Origin: Exobacillus caeni
GTDB taxonomy: Bacteria > Bacillota > Bacilli > Bacillales > Guptibacillaceae
DNA: 51,146 bases
Direction: 5' to 3'
Assembly (NCBI RefSeq): GCF_005747095.1
Contig: NZ_SWLG01000024.1
Coordinates: 1-51,146 of the forward strand
In this document: positions 27,745 to 36,230 of the stretch, one piece after another
How positions within the stretch are numbered: position 1 is the first letter of the stretch
Layout of the letters: every line of letters starts with the position of its first letter
Notes under the pieces: model-generated
What the model saw: only the letters and a program-made list of their open reading frames with translations
The model's database searches: none
Told to the model about the DNA's origin: nothing
Made by a program: the position numbers and the translations under genes

Positions 27745-29470
27745 TAATTCAATATTCCAACAAAAGTTATTCTTGGGCTTTATAAACAAAGTTACAACAA
27801 ACTTTGTATCCGCACACATACCGTCTTCAAGATATATAAGCAAATTTTATTTTAATGGTGAAGAATTTCATGGTGGTCAAATCAATAGTTTTGTAATTAT
27901 AGAAGGAGAAAACTTAGGCTTTTTAGGAAGAATTATTTCAACAGAATTACCGGAAAAGGAACGAATTGAAATATCTACTGAAGCATTAAAAGAGAAGGAT
28001 TTTCATCCTCTAGTAAAAATAGAAATATTATCGTGCTTTGATTACTTTAATATGGATTTCAAAAAATCAATCTCAGAGTTCCCGAATGTCGGAGCAAAAA
28101 TTTATATTGCTCGAAAACAAATAGTAAATAGATATATTGAACAAATCGAATTCGTTAAACATCAGTTAAAAACAAACAAATTTGCCTCGCTTATTAATAG
28201 CTATGAAGCTGAAGTTGATCTTTCTTTACAAAGTATTTTTAGTAGGCATACAGCAGTTGTTGGAACAACCGGTAGTGGAAAAAGTTGGACAACATCTAAC
28301 TTAATTATAAATATAATAGAGAAGAATCAAAAAGCAATATTAATTGATGCTACAGGTGAATATAAAAGTATTGCAGAGACTTATAATGACAAAACCCAAG
28401 AAATTATCTTGGGACAAAACCATCATTTTTCATATAAAAAATTGACATTAGAGGATCTGCTTTTTCTTGTTAAACCCTCAGCCAATTCCCAATTACCTAA
28501 ACTAAAGGAAGCGATTAAATCGTTAAAATTAATTGAAATAGCCTCTGAAGAAATACAATCTTATGTTCATACATTTCAACAGGGGAATAGAACTGTTATA
28601 AAGAAGAATCAACCTAAACAACCATTTACACAAGTATTAAACAATTATATTAATGAGGTATCTCAAGATAATTTAAATTTTGATATTAGAAGTTTAGCAA
28701 CACAGATTGAAAATGAGTGTTTTTGGGAAAATGCTAGAAATGGTTCAAATACATTTGGTGATACTGAAAATAGCAGTTTAGGTTTCTGTGCAACTTTAAT
28801 TACAAGGATTAATAATCTAATTAATGAAAGGCAGTTTAACAGGGTTTTTAATTTTACAAGTGAAAATGAAACAGATGATGCGAGTGATTTATTGGAGCAA
28901 TTTGTTAATGAAAATACTAAATGTTTATTTTATATTGACTTAAGTGACTTACCTTTCGCTTTTAATATAAGGGAGGTAGTCGCGAATTCAATTGGAAGGA
29001 TGTTACTTTCTTATGCAAGAGAAGATAAATTCACCTCTAAACCAACAGTCTTAATTGTTGATGAAGCTCATCAGTTTTTAAATAAAACTGTAAACAATGA
29101 TTATGAATCATTTAAAATGGAAGCCTTTGATAATATTTCAAAAGAAGGAAGAAAGTATGGGTTATTTTTATGTATATGTACTCAACTCCCTCGAGATATT
29201 CCAATAGGTACATTAAGTCAAATTGGTACTTTCTTGGTACATCGTCTTATAAATCAAAGGGATAAAGAAATTGTGATTAATGCAATGCCATCAGCTAACA
29301 GTGATATAATTAGTTATTTACCAGAACTAGGTCAAGGAGAACTAATTGTTTCAAGTTCAGAAATTAAAGTACCTCTAATTCTAAAAGTTAAGAAACCTAG
29401 CGTTGAACCTGATTCAAATACCCCAGTCTTTAGAATGGAAGAGGGGGAAAGACAAAATGGAGAACAATGA
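27737..29470 (+). CDS. HerA/FtsK-type ATPase (DUF87), SIR2-HerA system
   Basis: A 577-residue ATPase of the HerA family, which forms hexameric rings. A beta-barrel-like N-terminal part (about 1-130) is followed by Walker A VGTTGSGKSW (175-184), the family motif LIDATGEY, Walker B LIVDEAHQFL (439-448) and the Arg-finger-type ending FLVHRLINQRDKEIV. ATG 27737 has GGTGATG upstream; ATGs at 27725 and 27731 are alternatives. In known SIR2-HerA pairs the two form one supramolecular complex that degrades NAD or DNA on infection. The third gene starts before this one ends. Confidence 0.9.
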   Translation: MTNNSIFQQKLFLGFINKVTTNFVSAHIPSSRYISKFYFNGEEFHGGQINSFVIIEGENLGFLGRIISTELPEKERIEISTEALKEKDFHPLVKIEILSCFDYFNMDFKKSISEFPNVGAKIYIARKQIVNRYIEQIEFVKHQLKTNKFASLINSYEAEVDLSLQSIFSRHTAVVGTTGSGKSWTTSNLIINIIEKNQKAILIDATGEYKSIAETYNDKTQEIILGQNHHFSYKKLTLEDLLFLVKPSANSQLPKLKEAIKSLKLIEIASEEIQSYVHTFQQGNRTVIKKNQPKQPFTQVLNNYINEVSQDNLNFDIRSLATQIENECFWENARNGSNTFGDTENSSLGFCATLITRINNLINERQFNRVFNFTSENETDDASDLLEQFVNENTKCLFYIDLSDLPFAFNIREVVANSIGRMLLSYAREDKFTSKPTVLIVDEAHQFLNKTVNNDYESFKMEAFDNISKEGRKYGLFLCICTQLPRDIPIGTLSQIGTFLVHRLINQRDKEIVINAMPSANSDIISYLPELGQGELIVSSSEIKVPLILKVKKPSVEPDSNTPVFRMEEGERQNGEQ

Positions 29471-30620
29471 GTTAATTGAAGTTAAAGGGGATCTTGTAAT
29501 TCCCTTTGCAGAAGGTGCAGATGAGCATTCTGAACCAATTAAAATACCTAATTCTTTATTGGATGCTGTCGTAAAAGGATTACAAAATAATCCTGCATCA
29601 CAAAAATTAATTAAGGTAAGTGAAGATCCCAGTGAACTTTTTAAGGTTATTTTACGACCTGATCTGCAAGAAGGCATTGATTCAGGAAAATTGATTTGGG
29701 ATGGTTGTTCGGTTGATTTACGGAATGCAAACACTAACCGGTACGCAGGGAAAATAACACTACAGAAATCAGAACTACCCACAGAGGTTAATAAAACTGA
29801 TTCTTCAAAAGCGGTCACGAGTCTTTCAAATGTTACCAAAGCGATATGCTCAATATCTGGTCAAGTACAGTTAGCTGAAATTAGCCAAAAAATAGGTGTA
29901 CTTGATGAAAAGATAAATTCTATTATTGAGAATAGTTGGCGTGAAAAGATTGCAGCTTTACAATCGGCAACTGAAATGATTAATGATGGATTGTTAGAAT
30001 TGCCAGATAGCAACGCATTAACGAGGATAAATCTGGCTATACTAGAAGTTGGCAATCTATCGAACTATTTCAGATTATCTATTGAAAATATCATCTCTAA
30101 AAGAATAACAATAAGCGTCTGGGCCTCCTTTAAGGAGAGCATGTTTACATGGTTTGGTAAAAATAAAGATGAATATAATGAGGAGTTCGTTAATGAAATA
30201 AGAGAGTTACTTGAAGAATACAGTTTTCTTATAGATTGTTATATTCAGGCTGAAACATTATTAGGGAGTTGCTATCAGGTAATAGAAGGATACAAAAAAG
30301 CAAAAAAGTATTATGATAGGATTGAAGATCTCATAAATTATTCATCACAAGAGTTATACAAAAAACTTATTTTTCTGTTGGATATTAATGATGAAAGCGT
30401 AGATTTTCAGAGAAAAGTAATAGACATATTGCCGTTAATTGATAAAAGGCAAATTCCGATAAAAGCAGCAATAAAGACCGCAAATGACAATGAAATAAAT
30501 GGTATAAACAAAACCCTTCAAATAAAACAACAATTACTTGATGGTCCATTGATAACTTTTGAGTTGCCTCGTGAGATTTTACTATTACAACATGATGGAG
30601 ATGAAGCTAATGAATGCTAA
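29457..30620 (+). CDS. Unknown third gene coupled to SIR2-HerA
   Basis: A 387-residue protein I do not recognise. The N-terminal 110 residues look beta-rich and include WDGCSVDLRNANTNRYAG; the central 120-200 region is helical (QLAEISQKIGVLDEKINSI), and a longer helical region follows. A possible amphipathic or membrane-near stretch lies around ITISVWASFKESMFTWFG. No signal peptide and no catalytic motif are obvious. Its start lies inside the herA end (14-base overlap, RBS GAGGGGGAAAG), so it is translated with SIR2-HerA. It may be a sensor, inhibitor or membrane adaptor for the complex; that is inference from position. Confidence 0.8.
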   Translation: MENNELIEVKGDLVIPFAEGADEHSEPIKIPNSLLDAVVKGLQNNPASQKLIKVSEDPSELFKVILRPDLQEGIDSGKLIWDGCSVDLRNANTNRYAGKITLQKSELPTEVNKTDSSKAVTSLSNVTKAICSISGQVQLAEISQKIGVLDEKINSIIENSWREKIAALQSATEMINDGLLELPDSNALTRINLAILEVGNLSNYFRLSIENIISKRITISVWASFKESMFTWFGKNKDEYNEEFVNEIRELLEEYSFLIDCYIQAETLLGSCYQVIEGYKKAKKYYDRIEDLINYSSQELYKKLIFLLDINDESVDFQRKVIDILPLIDKRQIPIKAAIKTANDNEINGINKTLQIKQQLLDGPLITFELPREILLLQHDGDEANEC

Positions 30621-30870
30621 TTGTCCTAAATGCCAACAACAAACCATTTTTGAATCAATTGATAATAAGAAATATAAGTGCCAAAAATGTAAAACGATTT
30701 CGCATAAATGTCATAATGATAGCTGTATTAATATGGTTTCTTTTGGATCATATTGCTCAAAATGTGTTGGACGAGGGTTTAAGAATATTGGAGCTGGTGC
30801 TTTAACTGTTGTTGCAGTTGTAGGAGGCATAGCTGTTAAGGTTTTATTAGGCGGTAAAGGAAAAAGTTGA
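30610..30870 (+). CDS. Small zinc-ribbon protein with C-terminal membrane helix
   Basis: An 86-residue protein with four CxxC-type pairs: CPKC (5-8), CQKC (about 24-27), CHNDSC and CSKC, enough for two zinc ribbons, then a hydrophobic Gly/Val/Ala segment ALTVVAVVGGIAVKVLL that would span a membrane once. ATG 30610 overlaps the end of the previous gene by 11 bases, with GGAG upstream, so it is the fourth and last gene of the SIR2-HerA block. A tail-anchored zinc protein could place the complex at the membrane or sense a phage product; unproven. Confidence 0.78.
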   Translation: MNANCPKCQQQTIFESIDNKKYKCQKCKTISHKCHNDSCINMVSFGSYCSKCVGRGFKNIGAGALTVVAVVGGIAVKVLLGGKGKS

Positions 30871-30915
30871 TTCTATCAAGACATTAGATTTAACAGCATA
30901 TATTATCTTGATAAC

Positions 30916-30955
30916 AAGACACCCTACGTTAAGTTTCGTAGAGTGTCTTTCTTAT
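30916..30955 (+). terminator. Terminator after the SIR2-HerA block
   Basis: AGACACCCTACG / CGTAGAGTGTCT, 12 bp with one mismatch, then TTTCTTATTTTT. It separates the SIR2-HerA genes from the next pair. The rest of the gap to 31238 holds an 18-codon frame from 31049 with site GGAAGG, possibly a gene fragment. Confidence 0.85.
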
Positions 30956-31238
30956 TTTTACTATCTTTAACGTCCACCGTCAAACTCTCACGATTCTTGA
31001 TGTTGGTTCCTAAAATTCCATTATCTGCAAAATAAGGAAGGAATATAAATGAATTTTGTCGAAATTTTATGTAAAGGGTGGCTCCATCCCACGACTTTTA
31101 AACTTATCGGAAGCGAGGATTAGTTTAAGTGATGATTGGAGATTGAAAAGTTAGTTTAAGAAATTACCTAATTTATATTAATAATAAAGCTAAAAAGATG
31201 TATGAAAAAGGTTTTAAGTAAAGGTAGGTGTTTTGATT

Positions 31239-32852
31239 ATGACTGAAAAGAACCTAACGAATAAAAAGTTTAGAGAAGAGATTGAAGCTATATATAGCAA
31301 AATGACCACTGATTTAGAGTCCATCGCAAAAGAAATTATTGCACTCTTAGATGACGTTTTTTATAGCATTCTACAATCAGAAAATGAGAAATATAATTTG
31401 TTACATAATGTCGGTTTAAAGGAAGGTAAATATTATAGTATTAGTTCTAGGATAAAAGAATCCAAAAGTCTAGGTGAAAAACTAGTTAGGAAGAGTGATT
31501 TACTTAAAATCAAGAGTGAATGTAACGGAGAAATACTAGTAGAAAAGATATCAGAATTTTTGAAAGGCAGATACACAGATTTAATAGGAATTAAGATCTT
31601 AGGAGATTTGCACTTTGATGAAGTAAACATCTTCAAATTAATAGAAGAAAACTCCGCTTTTTTTGAAGATAGATATAGTAAAATCATATTTAAGGAAATA
31701 AGTCAGCAACCGCAACCCATGGAAAATGGGTTGGATATTTACAGGATAGATTGTCAATACACAAAGAAAATATCTCCATTTACCGTTTATAATTTTGAAC
31801 TTCAGATTAAAAGTCAATTAATGTCTGCATGGGCTGATATGGAGCACCAACAATACTATAAAAACTTTATTTTTAATCCTATAAGAAATACTAGTCAACC
31901 TATTATGAATGAAGTGGGAAAATTGATTTACCAAACTGAAGAGTTATTAATTAAAATTAGAAATTCAGAGAAAGAATATAGTGAGATTCAAGAAAGATTG
32001 GATTTTACAGCAACGTTGGGTGATATTTATAGTGAATTCATTCAAAATAGTTTAACAATTAGCGCTGAGCCAATGCTAACCAATGTTTCCGGTGCTCTAT
32101 ATATGCTAAATGATATAATTGAGCCTGATGAAGAAGCTATTAGAAAGATAATAAAATCAGGTTTCTTATATACTCCCCCTGCAATTGAAGGCGGGGAACA
32201 TTCTCATTATATTGCGCTAAGAGATACTGATTTCCAAATCCAAATATTAGAAGCAATTTCTTTGCTCTGGTATAAATCAAAAAATAAATTTTGTGGGGAG
32301 TTTTCATATGATGATTATATATCCCAGTTTAATGAGCATTTTCTTGATGGATTGATTCGTACTTTTAAATTAGAGGCATTAGCAGATAATTTTAAGTGCT
32401 TTTGGTATATGTTATTCAAAGAGATTAACGTGTCAGATGTATATTTAAGTATTTCGAAATATTACGAAATAAGCTCATTTTTTAGACAAGTTCATGATGA
32501 ATGGGAAAAAAGTTTTGGGGAACTATTAGAACAGACTTCCGAAGATCAAAGTAAAGATGAAGATGGGGATGAAATAGAAAATGAAGAAGATTTCGATGAT
32601 AATTCGGAACCAAATCTACATGAAGGGCTGTTAGCAATTAACCTTGTATTTGCATTAAAAAAATTATATAAGAAGTATGATACTTATCAACTAGGTCATA
32701 AATATCAGATAAGCATAGAAAATATTGATTATCCGATTATAAGAACAAAATTAGAAGAATTGTTCAAAACTCTGATAGCTTCTTTTGATAAGTCTCAACA
32801 TCCATTATTAAATGATGTTCAGGAAGTTTGTATAAGCCTAATAAAGAGGTGA
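31239..32852 (+). CDS. Large RelA/SpoT-domain nucleotidyltransferase
   Basis: A 537-residue protein whose N-terminal half matches the (p)ppGpp synthetase fold: SRIKESKSLGEKLVRK (about 70-85) for the substrate-binding basic loop, TDLIGIKI (113-120) with the catalytic Asp, and FELQIKSQLMSAWADMEHQ (186-204) with the Glu of ExQI(R/K)S and the AWAxxEH signature, followed by YYK. The C-terminal 300 residues are unknown, with a strongly acidic stretch near 425-450. There is no HD hydrolase, TGS or ACT domain, so it is not housekeeping Rel. Such solo synthetases can be toxins modifying nucleotides or tRNA. ATG 31239 follows AGGTAGGTG. The DGQHR gene starts five bases after its stop. Confidence 0.82.
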   Translation: MTEKNLTNKKFREEIEAIYSKMTTDLESIAKEIIALLDDVFYSILQSENEKYNLLHNVGLKEGKYYSISSRIKESKSLGEKLVRKSDLLKIKSECNGEILVEKISEFLKGRYTDLIGIKILGDLHFDEVNIFKLIEENSAFFEDRYSKIIFKEISQQPQPMENGLDIYRIDCQYTKKISPFTVYNFELQIKSQLMSAWADMEHQQYYKNFIFNPIRNTSQPIMNEVGKLIYQTEELLIKIRNSEKEYSEIQERLDFTATLGDIYSEFIQNSLTISAEPMLTNVSGALYMLNDIIEPDEEAIRKIIKSGFLYTPPAIEGGEHSHYIALRDTDFQIQILEAISLLWYKSKNKFCGEFSYDDYISQFNEHFLDGLIRTFKLEALADNFKCFWYMLFKEINVSDVYLSISKYYEISSFFRQVHDEWEKSFGELLEQTSEDQSKDEDGDEIENEEDFDDNSEPNLHEGLLAINLVFALKKLYKKYDTYQLGHKYQISIENIDYPIIRTKLEELFKTLIASFDKSQHPLLNDVQEVCISLIKR

Positions 32853-32857
32853 AATCT

Positions 32858-34078
32858 TTGAATATAGTTGCTATAGAATATTTTCAGCATAATCTGAGGT
32901 TCTTAAGTACAGTAATGTCTGTTAAAACAATACATGAAAATTCTAAAGTTCTTATATATGGTAAGGATCAATATGGTTATCAAAGAGAATTGGATGAAAA
33001 ACATATAGAAAAAATAAAAAGGAATATAATTAACAATGATAATACATTGTTGCCTACTTCGATTATCCTTAGTATAGATGAAAAAGATGTATGCAAAATT
33101 GAAAAACCCTTTGTGGATTTAGATTGTAATTTCATTAACTTGGACTTAGAGGAATCTAATTTGGGGAATGAATTGTTTAGGATAGTAGATGGTCAACATA
33201 GGTTAGCTGGCTTACGGGCAGCGTATGATGAAACGAATAATCCTTCTTTTATAAATTTCAAGCTAAATGTAGTTATTCTAGTGATTCCAAATCAACAAAG
33301 GAGTATTGAGGTTAATATATTCAATGATATTAATTCTACTCAAAAGAAACTTAAAACAGATTTAATTGAGTTAGTGAGAGCAAAATATATTTTATTAGGA
33401 GAAACTCCCATACCGATAAAAGATAGTGGAGTTGTAAACTATATAGGGATGAACGTGGCGAATCTACTAAATGAAGATGAATTTTTTAAAAATGGAGTTT
33501 GGAGAAATGCAATTCAGTTAGTGGGAAGTGTAGAAGCAACGGAAGGAATAATTGGAGTATCTGCTTTTAAAAAAGCGATCTCTCCAATTTTAAGATTCTT
33601 TTATAATAGAAGCGAGCTAAAAGAATATATCAAAGAAATGGCACAAACAGACGAAAAAATTAATATAGATCGGCTAAATGAGTTTTCTTTTGAATTAGCA
33701 CAATTAATAGATAAGGTTTGGGAAGAAGTTGAGAAAAAGTGGGGATTATGTTTTAAAGATTCCTCTCAACTTGATAAATATGGATATAGATATTCTGATG
33801 GATTTTATTTACAAAAAACAACAGGGGCAAATGCTATAATGCGTATTATTATGATGATCTTAAAAGATAAAGAAAAAGATGGTAGTAGGATTACTATGAA
33901 TAATACTGCAGCTAGGGATAGGGTAATAAGTGAAGTTCTGAACGATTTTGTTTCCATTCTAAGTTCCAGCGTAGTAAGGGCAGAGGATTGGAAAAATGGG
34001 GGACAATTTGCAGGATTGACCTCAGGTTCTGGCTTTAAAATAGCAGTAAACCTGATTTATCCAAAAAGAGAAGAATAA
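32858..34078 (+). CDS. DGQHR-domain (DndB-like) protein
   Basis: A 406-residue protein bearing the signature IVDGQHRLAGLRA (about residues 109-121), preceded by the ParB-like LLPTSIILSI. The family includes DndB, the regulator of DNA phosphorothioation clusters, and is common in defence islands. The C-terminal half is helical. TTG 32858 is chosen as start: AAAGAGGTGA ends seven bases upstream. Five bases separate it from the RelA/SpoT-like gene, so they are translationally coupled. No dndCDE or related genes are in the window, so its partner here seems to be the nucleotidyltransferase. Confidence 0.85.
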   Translation: MNIVAIEYFQHNLRFLSTVMSVKTIHENSKVLIYGKDQYGYQRELDEKHIEKIKRNIINNDNTLLPTSIILSIDEKDVCKIEKPFVDLDCNFINLDLEESNLGNELFRIVDGQHRLAGLRAAYDETNNPSFINFKLNVVILVIPNQQRSIEVNIFNDINSTQKKLKTDLIELVRAKYILLGETPIPIKDSGVVNYIGMNVANLLNEDEFFKNGVWRNAIQLVGSVEATEGIIGVSAFKKAISPILRFFYNRSELKEYIKEMAQTDEKINIDRLNEFSFELAQLIDKVWEEVEKKWGLCFKDSSQLDKYGYRYSDGFYLQKTTGANAIMRIIMMILKDKEKDGSRITMNNTAARDRVISEVLNDFVSILSSSVVRAEDWKNGGQFAGLTSGSGFKIAVNLIYPKREE

Positions 34079-34104
34079 TATAGGTTGCTTTATAGTACTA
34101 AAAG

Positions 34105-34135
34105 AAGACCCTCTCCGGAATATTAGGGTTTTATT
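34105..34135 (+). terminator. Terminator after the DGQHR gene
   Basis: AAGACCCT / AGGGTTTT, an 8-bp stem with one G-U and a 12-nt loop, then TATTATTT. Confidence 0.65.
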
Positions 34136-34357
34136 ATTTAAAGTAAATAAATTAGTGAAATTATTCATCCCTAGATTAATATCTATACTTTAATACTGAG
34201 CAATTGAATTTCGAAAGTATATGTAACAATTTATTGTTAGAGTACTTCTACTAAATTGAAAGAAGTATGTCTTGATTGGTCACTAATAAAAACTTATTTA
34301 AAATAAAATAGGTAAACTCAATTACCAATTGTTATGTGAAAAAATATAAAAATTTTA

Positions 34358-34376
34358 TGCTAACATTTGCTAACGC
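34358..34376 (+). repeat. Arm-type repeats, right end of island
   Basis: ATGCTAACATTTGCTAACG: two GCTAAC units in the same orientation as the pair at 15531-15550, about 120 bp inside the right attachment site. Confidence 0.6.
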
Positions 34377-34387
34377 AATTAAGTAAA

Positions 34388-34419
34388 AACTGTAACATCT
34401 CGTTAAAGATGTTACAGTT
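34388..34419. repeat. Perfect 13-bp inverted repeat near attR
   Basis: AACTGTAACATCT (34388-34400) and AGATGTTACAGTT (34407-34419) with loop CGTTAA, no long T run. It lies between the arm-type repeats and attR and could bind an excision factor or form a cruciform; function unknown. Confidence 0.8.
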
Positions 34420-34491
34420 AGAAAATCTGAAAACATTGATTTACCGCACTGTTGGGACCCAACATGAAAGATATTACAACTTATCATATTG

Positions 34492-34509
34492 TGGGCGGCA
34501 TGATGTAAT
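34492..34509 (+). other. attR of the large unit (groEL 3' end repeat)
   Basis: TGGGCGGCATGATGTAAT, an 18-bp exact copy of the groEL end at 15461-15478, in intergenic DNA 19 kb away and in the same orientation. Confidence 0.88.
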
Positions 34510-34593
34510 AACGCCCAAAACCCTTTCAACATAGGGTTTGAGAACAATTTAACTGGATTTTGACTGTTTTTTAAATTCTCAACTAAAATTTAC

Positions 34594-34634
34594 AAGCCTC
34601 TCAAGAGTTTATAAACTTTTGAGAGGCTTTTCAT
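34594..34634. terminator. Terminator-like hairpin after attR
   Basis: AAGCCTCTCAA / TTGAGAGGCTT, 11-bp perfect stem, loop of 14 nt, followed by TTCATTTATT. No gene ends immediately upstream. The following 34635-34857 holds no recognisable gene. Confidence 0.7.
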
Positions 34635-34857
34635 TTATTCTTAAATATGAACCGGGCACCAGGATTAATAAAATGTTCTTTAATTTCTCATAAAAGGAAA
34701 AAACAAAATCATTCTCTCTTAGACAAATATAATTAGTGTAATAAAACTCCAAAAGTGGTTCTACAAGTTCATTTATGTAAATACTTCTAGTGGTTGATTA
34801 TCATATATTCTTTTAAAATAAAAGTAACAATTAGCTTTATATGAGGAGAAAAGATAT

Positions 34858-35115
34858 ATGAAATGGTTAAATAAGATAATAAAGTATCAACAACAGGAAG
34901 ATATTTTTAAAGTAGCACACATTCAAGAACCACCTGAATTATGGGTCAATGATAACGTTGAACTTTATTTTGTTGCGGAAACATGGAAATATAAAGGTGA
35001 CGCTTATCAGGTGAAAATGTCTAGGCGACTTGATCACTTGAAGAAGGAACCTGACCGTGTCCCACGGAGCTCAACTTTAAAAATATCGATTTATTTGGAT
35101 TTATATTTAGTTTAA
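34858..35115 (+). CDS. Small unknown protein, probably truncated
   Basis: An 85-residue frame with a good ribosome site (GAGGAGA) before ATG 34858. It starts MKWLNKIIKYQQQED and contains YFVAETWKYKGDAYQVKMSR. The last ten residues (LKISIYLDLYLV) look unrelated to the rest, and a protein-like tail GSIYTISADGEDYVEQNK is open in another frame at about 35130-35193, so the gene may have lost its true 3' end by frameshift or deletion. Not recognised. Confidence 0.45.
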   Translation: MKWLNKIIKYQQQEDIFKVAHIQEPPELWVNDNVELYFVAETWKYKGDAYQVKMSRRLDHLKKEPDRVPRSSTLKISIYLDLYLV

Positions 35116-35206
35116 TTATGCCATTTTTTCCTTGGCTCGATCTATACTATTAGTGCCGACGGTGAAGATTACGTAGAACAAAATAAAAATTTTTAAAAGG
35201 AATTTT

Positions 35207-35727
35207 TTGTCACAAAATAAGTATCCTTTTTTTATCACTTTTATTGTTTATGATGATCAAACAGACGAATATATAAATTTTTTTAATGAGAATAAAATTG
35301 CTTTTACGTTAACCCAACTTGAGGAAAAAAGAACATATTTTACTTTTTTTAGAAAACATCAATATAATCCACCTTGCTTCACTGTAAGCATTACAGATGC
35401 ACATTCATTAGCTCTTGTAATAGATGAAACATTTTGGCTGCCAGCTCAAAATGAGTTTTATTCTATTTCTATTTCTGACAATTTAACGTTTAAATTAAAT
35501 ACGGTTACAGAATGGAAAAGAAAAGAGAACGGTCAATACCTATTTTTAATATAGATGAAGGAACTACTTTTATTACAATTCTTCACGATGGAGCTGGATT
35601 TCACTTGTTTTCAAATGAAGAGAAATATTCAAATCTAGATAATTTAATTTCCAACTTACCAAAAGGCACTGTAATTACCCAATTAAATGATACATTGATT
35701 AAGAGAGATGATATTGAAGAAGAATAA
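35207..35727 (+). pseudogene. Unknown protein gene split by a frameshift
   Basis: Frame one (35207-35554, TTG start after AAAAGGA) runs to GQYLFLI-stop; frame two (35512-35727) continues with NIDEGTTFITILHDGAGFHL and ends KRDDIEEE. One extra T in the T5 run near 35543 would fuse them into a natural protein of about 173 residues. The product is acidic, with alternating beta-like strands, no membrane segment. It resembles no family I know; small acidic immunity-type proteins look like this. Either a real lesion or a sequencing error. Confidence 0.6.
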
Positions 35728-35906
35728 CACTTGTTCAACAATTGGGGGCTTATCTTTAATATAACGCAAACCACATTTAGGTTCTGGTGTAGTTATTAAT
35801 GGACCTGATAGCGATCTAATTTCTGATTGGGGAAGTAGAGAAGGAAAATCCAACAAAGAGATGATATACATATGCTATAATGGGACAAAAAAGAGGAAGG
35901 GATATT

Positions 35907-36230
35907 ATGGGATGTCCTGCAGATTTACGGGAGCGAATTTTAGAACAACTAAAATCGATTTTGAATGAACAACTCGGCAAGGAAAAAGCGCGCGTTTACT
36001 TATTTGGTTCCTGGGCCCGACAGGAAGAAAAACATAGTTCGGATATCGACATCGCTATCGAATCCCACTCCCCGATCTCTCCTTTTAGATGGAATAAATT
36101 GATCGAGAAAATCGAAGAGTCTACCATTCCTTACAAGGTAGATGTAGTGGATTTACATGATGCTAAAGACTCTCTAGTCCAACAAGTGAAAGAGGAGGGA
36201 ATTTTATGGAAAGATTACGCCAACGATTAG
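35907..36230 (+). CDS. MNT-domain nucleotidyltransferase antitoxin (MntA-like)
   Basis: A 107-residue minimal nucleotidyltransferase. The motif GSWARQEEKHSSDID fits GS-x10-DxD exactly (about residues 33-47), with the third acidic residue in VDVVDL. In characterised pairs the MNT protein neutralises its HEPN partner by adding AMP to a tyrosine. ATG 35907 follows AGAGGAAGGG; an extended -10 box TGCTATAAT lies at 35873-35881. It overlaps the toxin gene by 25 bases. Confidence 0.92.
   Translation: MGCPADLRERILEQLKSILNEQLGKEKARVYLFGSWARQEEKHSSDIDIAIESHSPISPFRWNKLIEKIEESTIPYKVDVVDLHDAKDSLVQQVKEEGILWKDYAND

Noticed and set aside
32858-34078. DNA phosphorothioation (Dnd) locus
   Set aside because: Only a DndB-like DGQHR protein is present; no DndA, C, D or E homologue lies in the window.
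35683-35871. A 62-codon leftward frame with a protein-like middle part
   Set aside because: It overlaps the frameshifted gene and the antitoxin promoter, lacks a ribosome site and could not be tied to a family.
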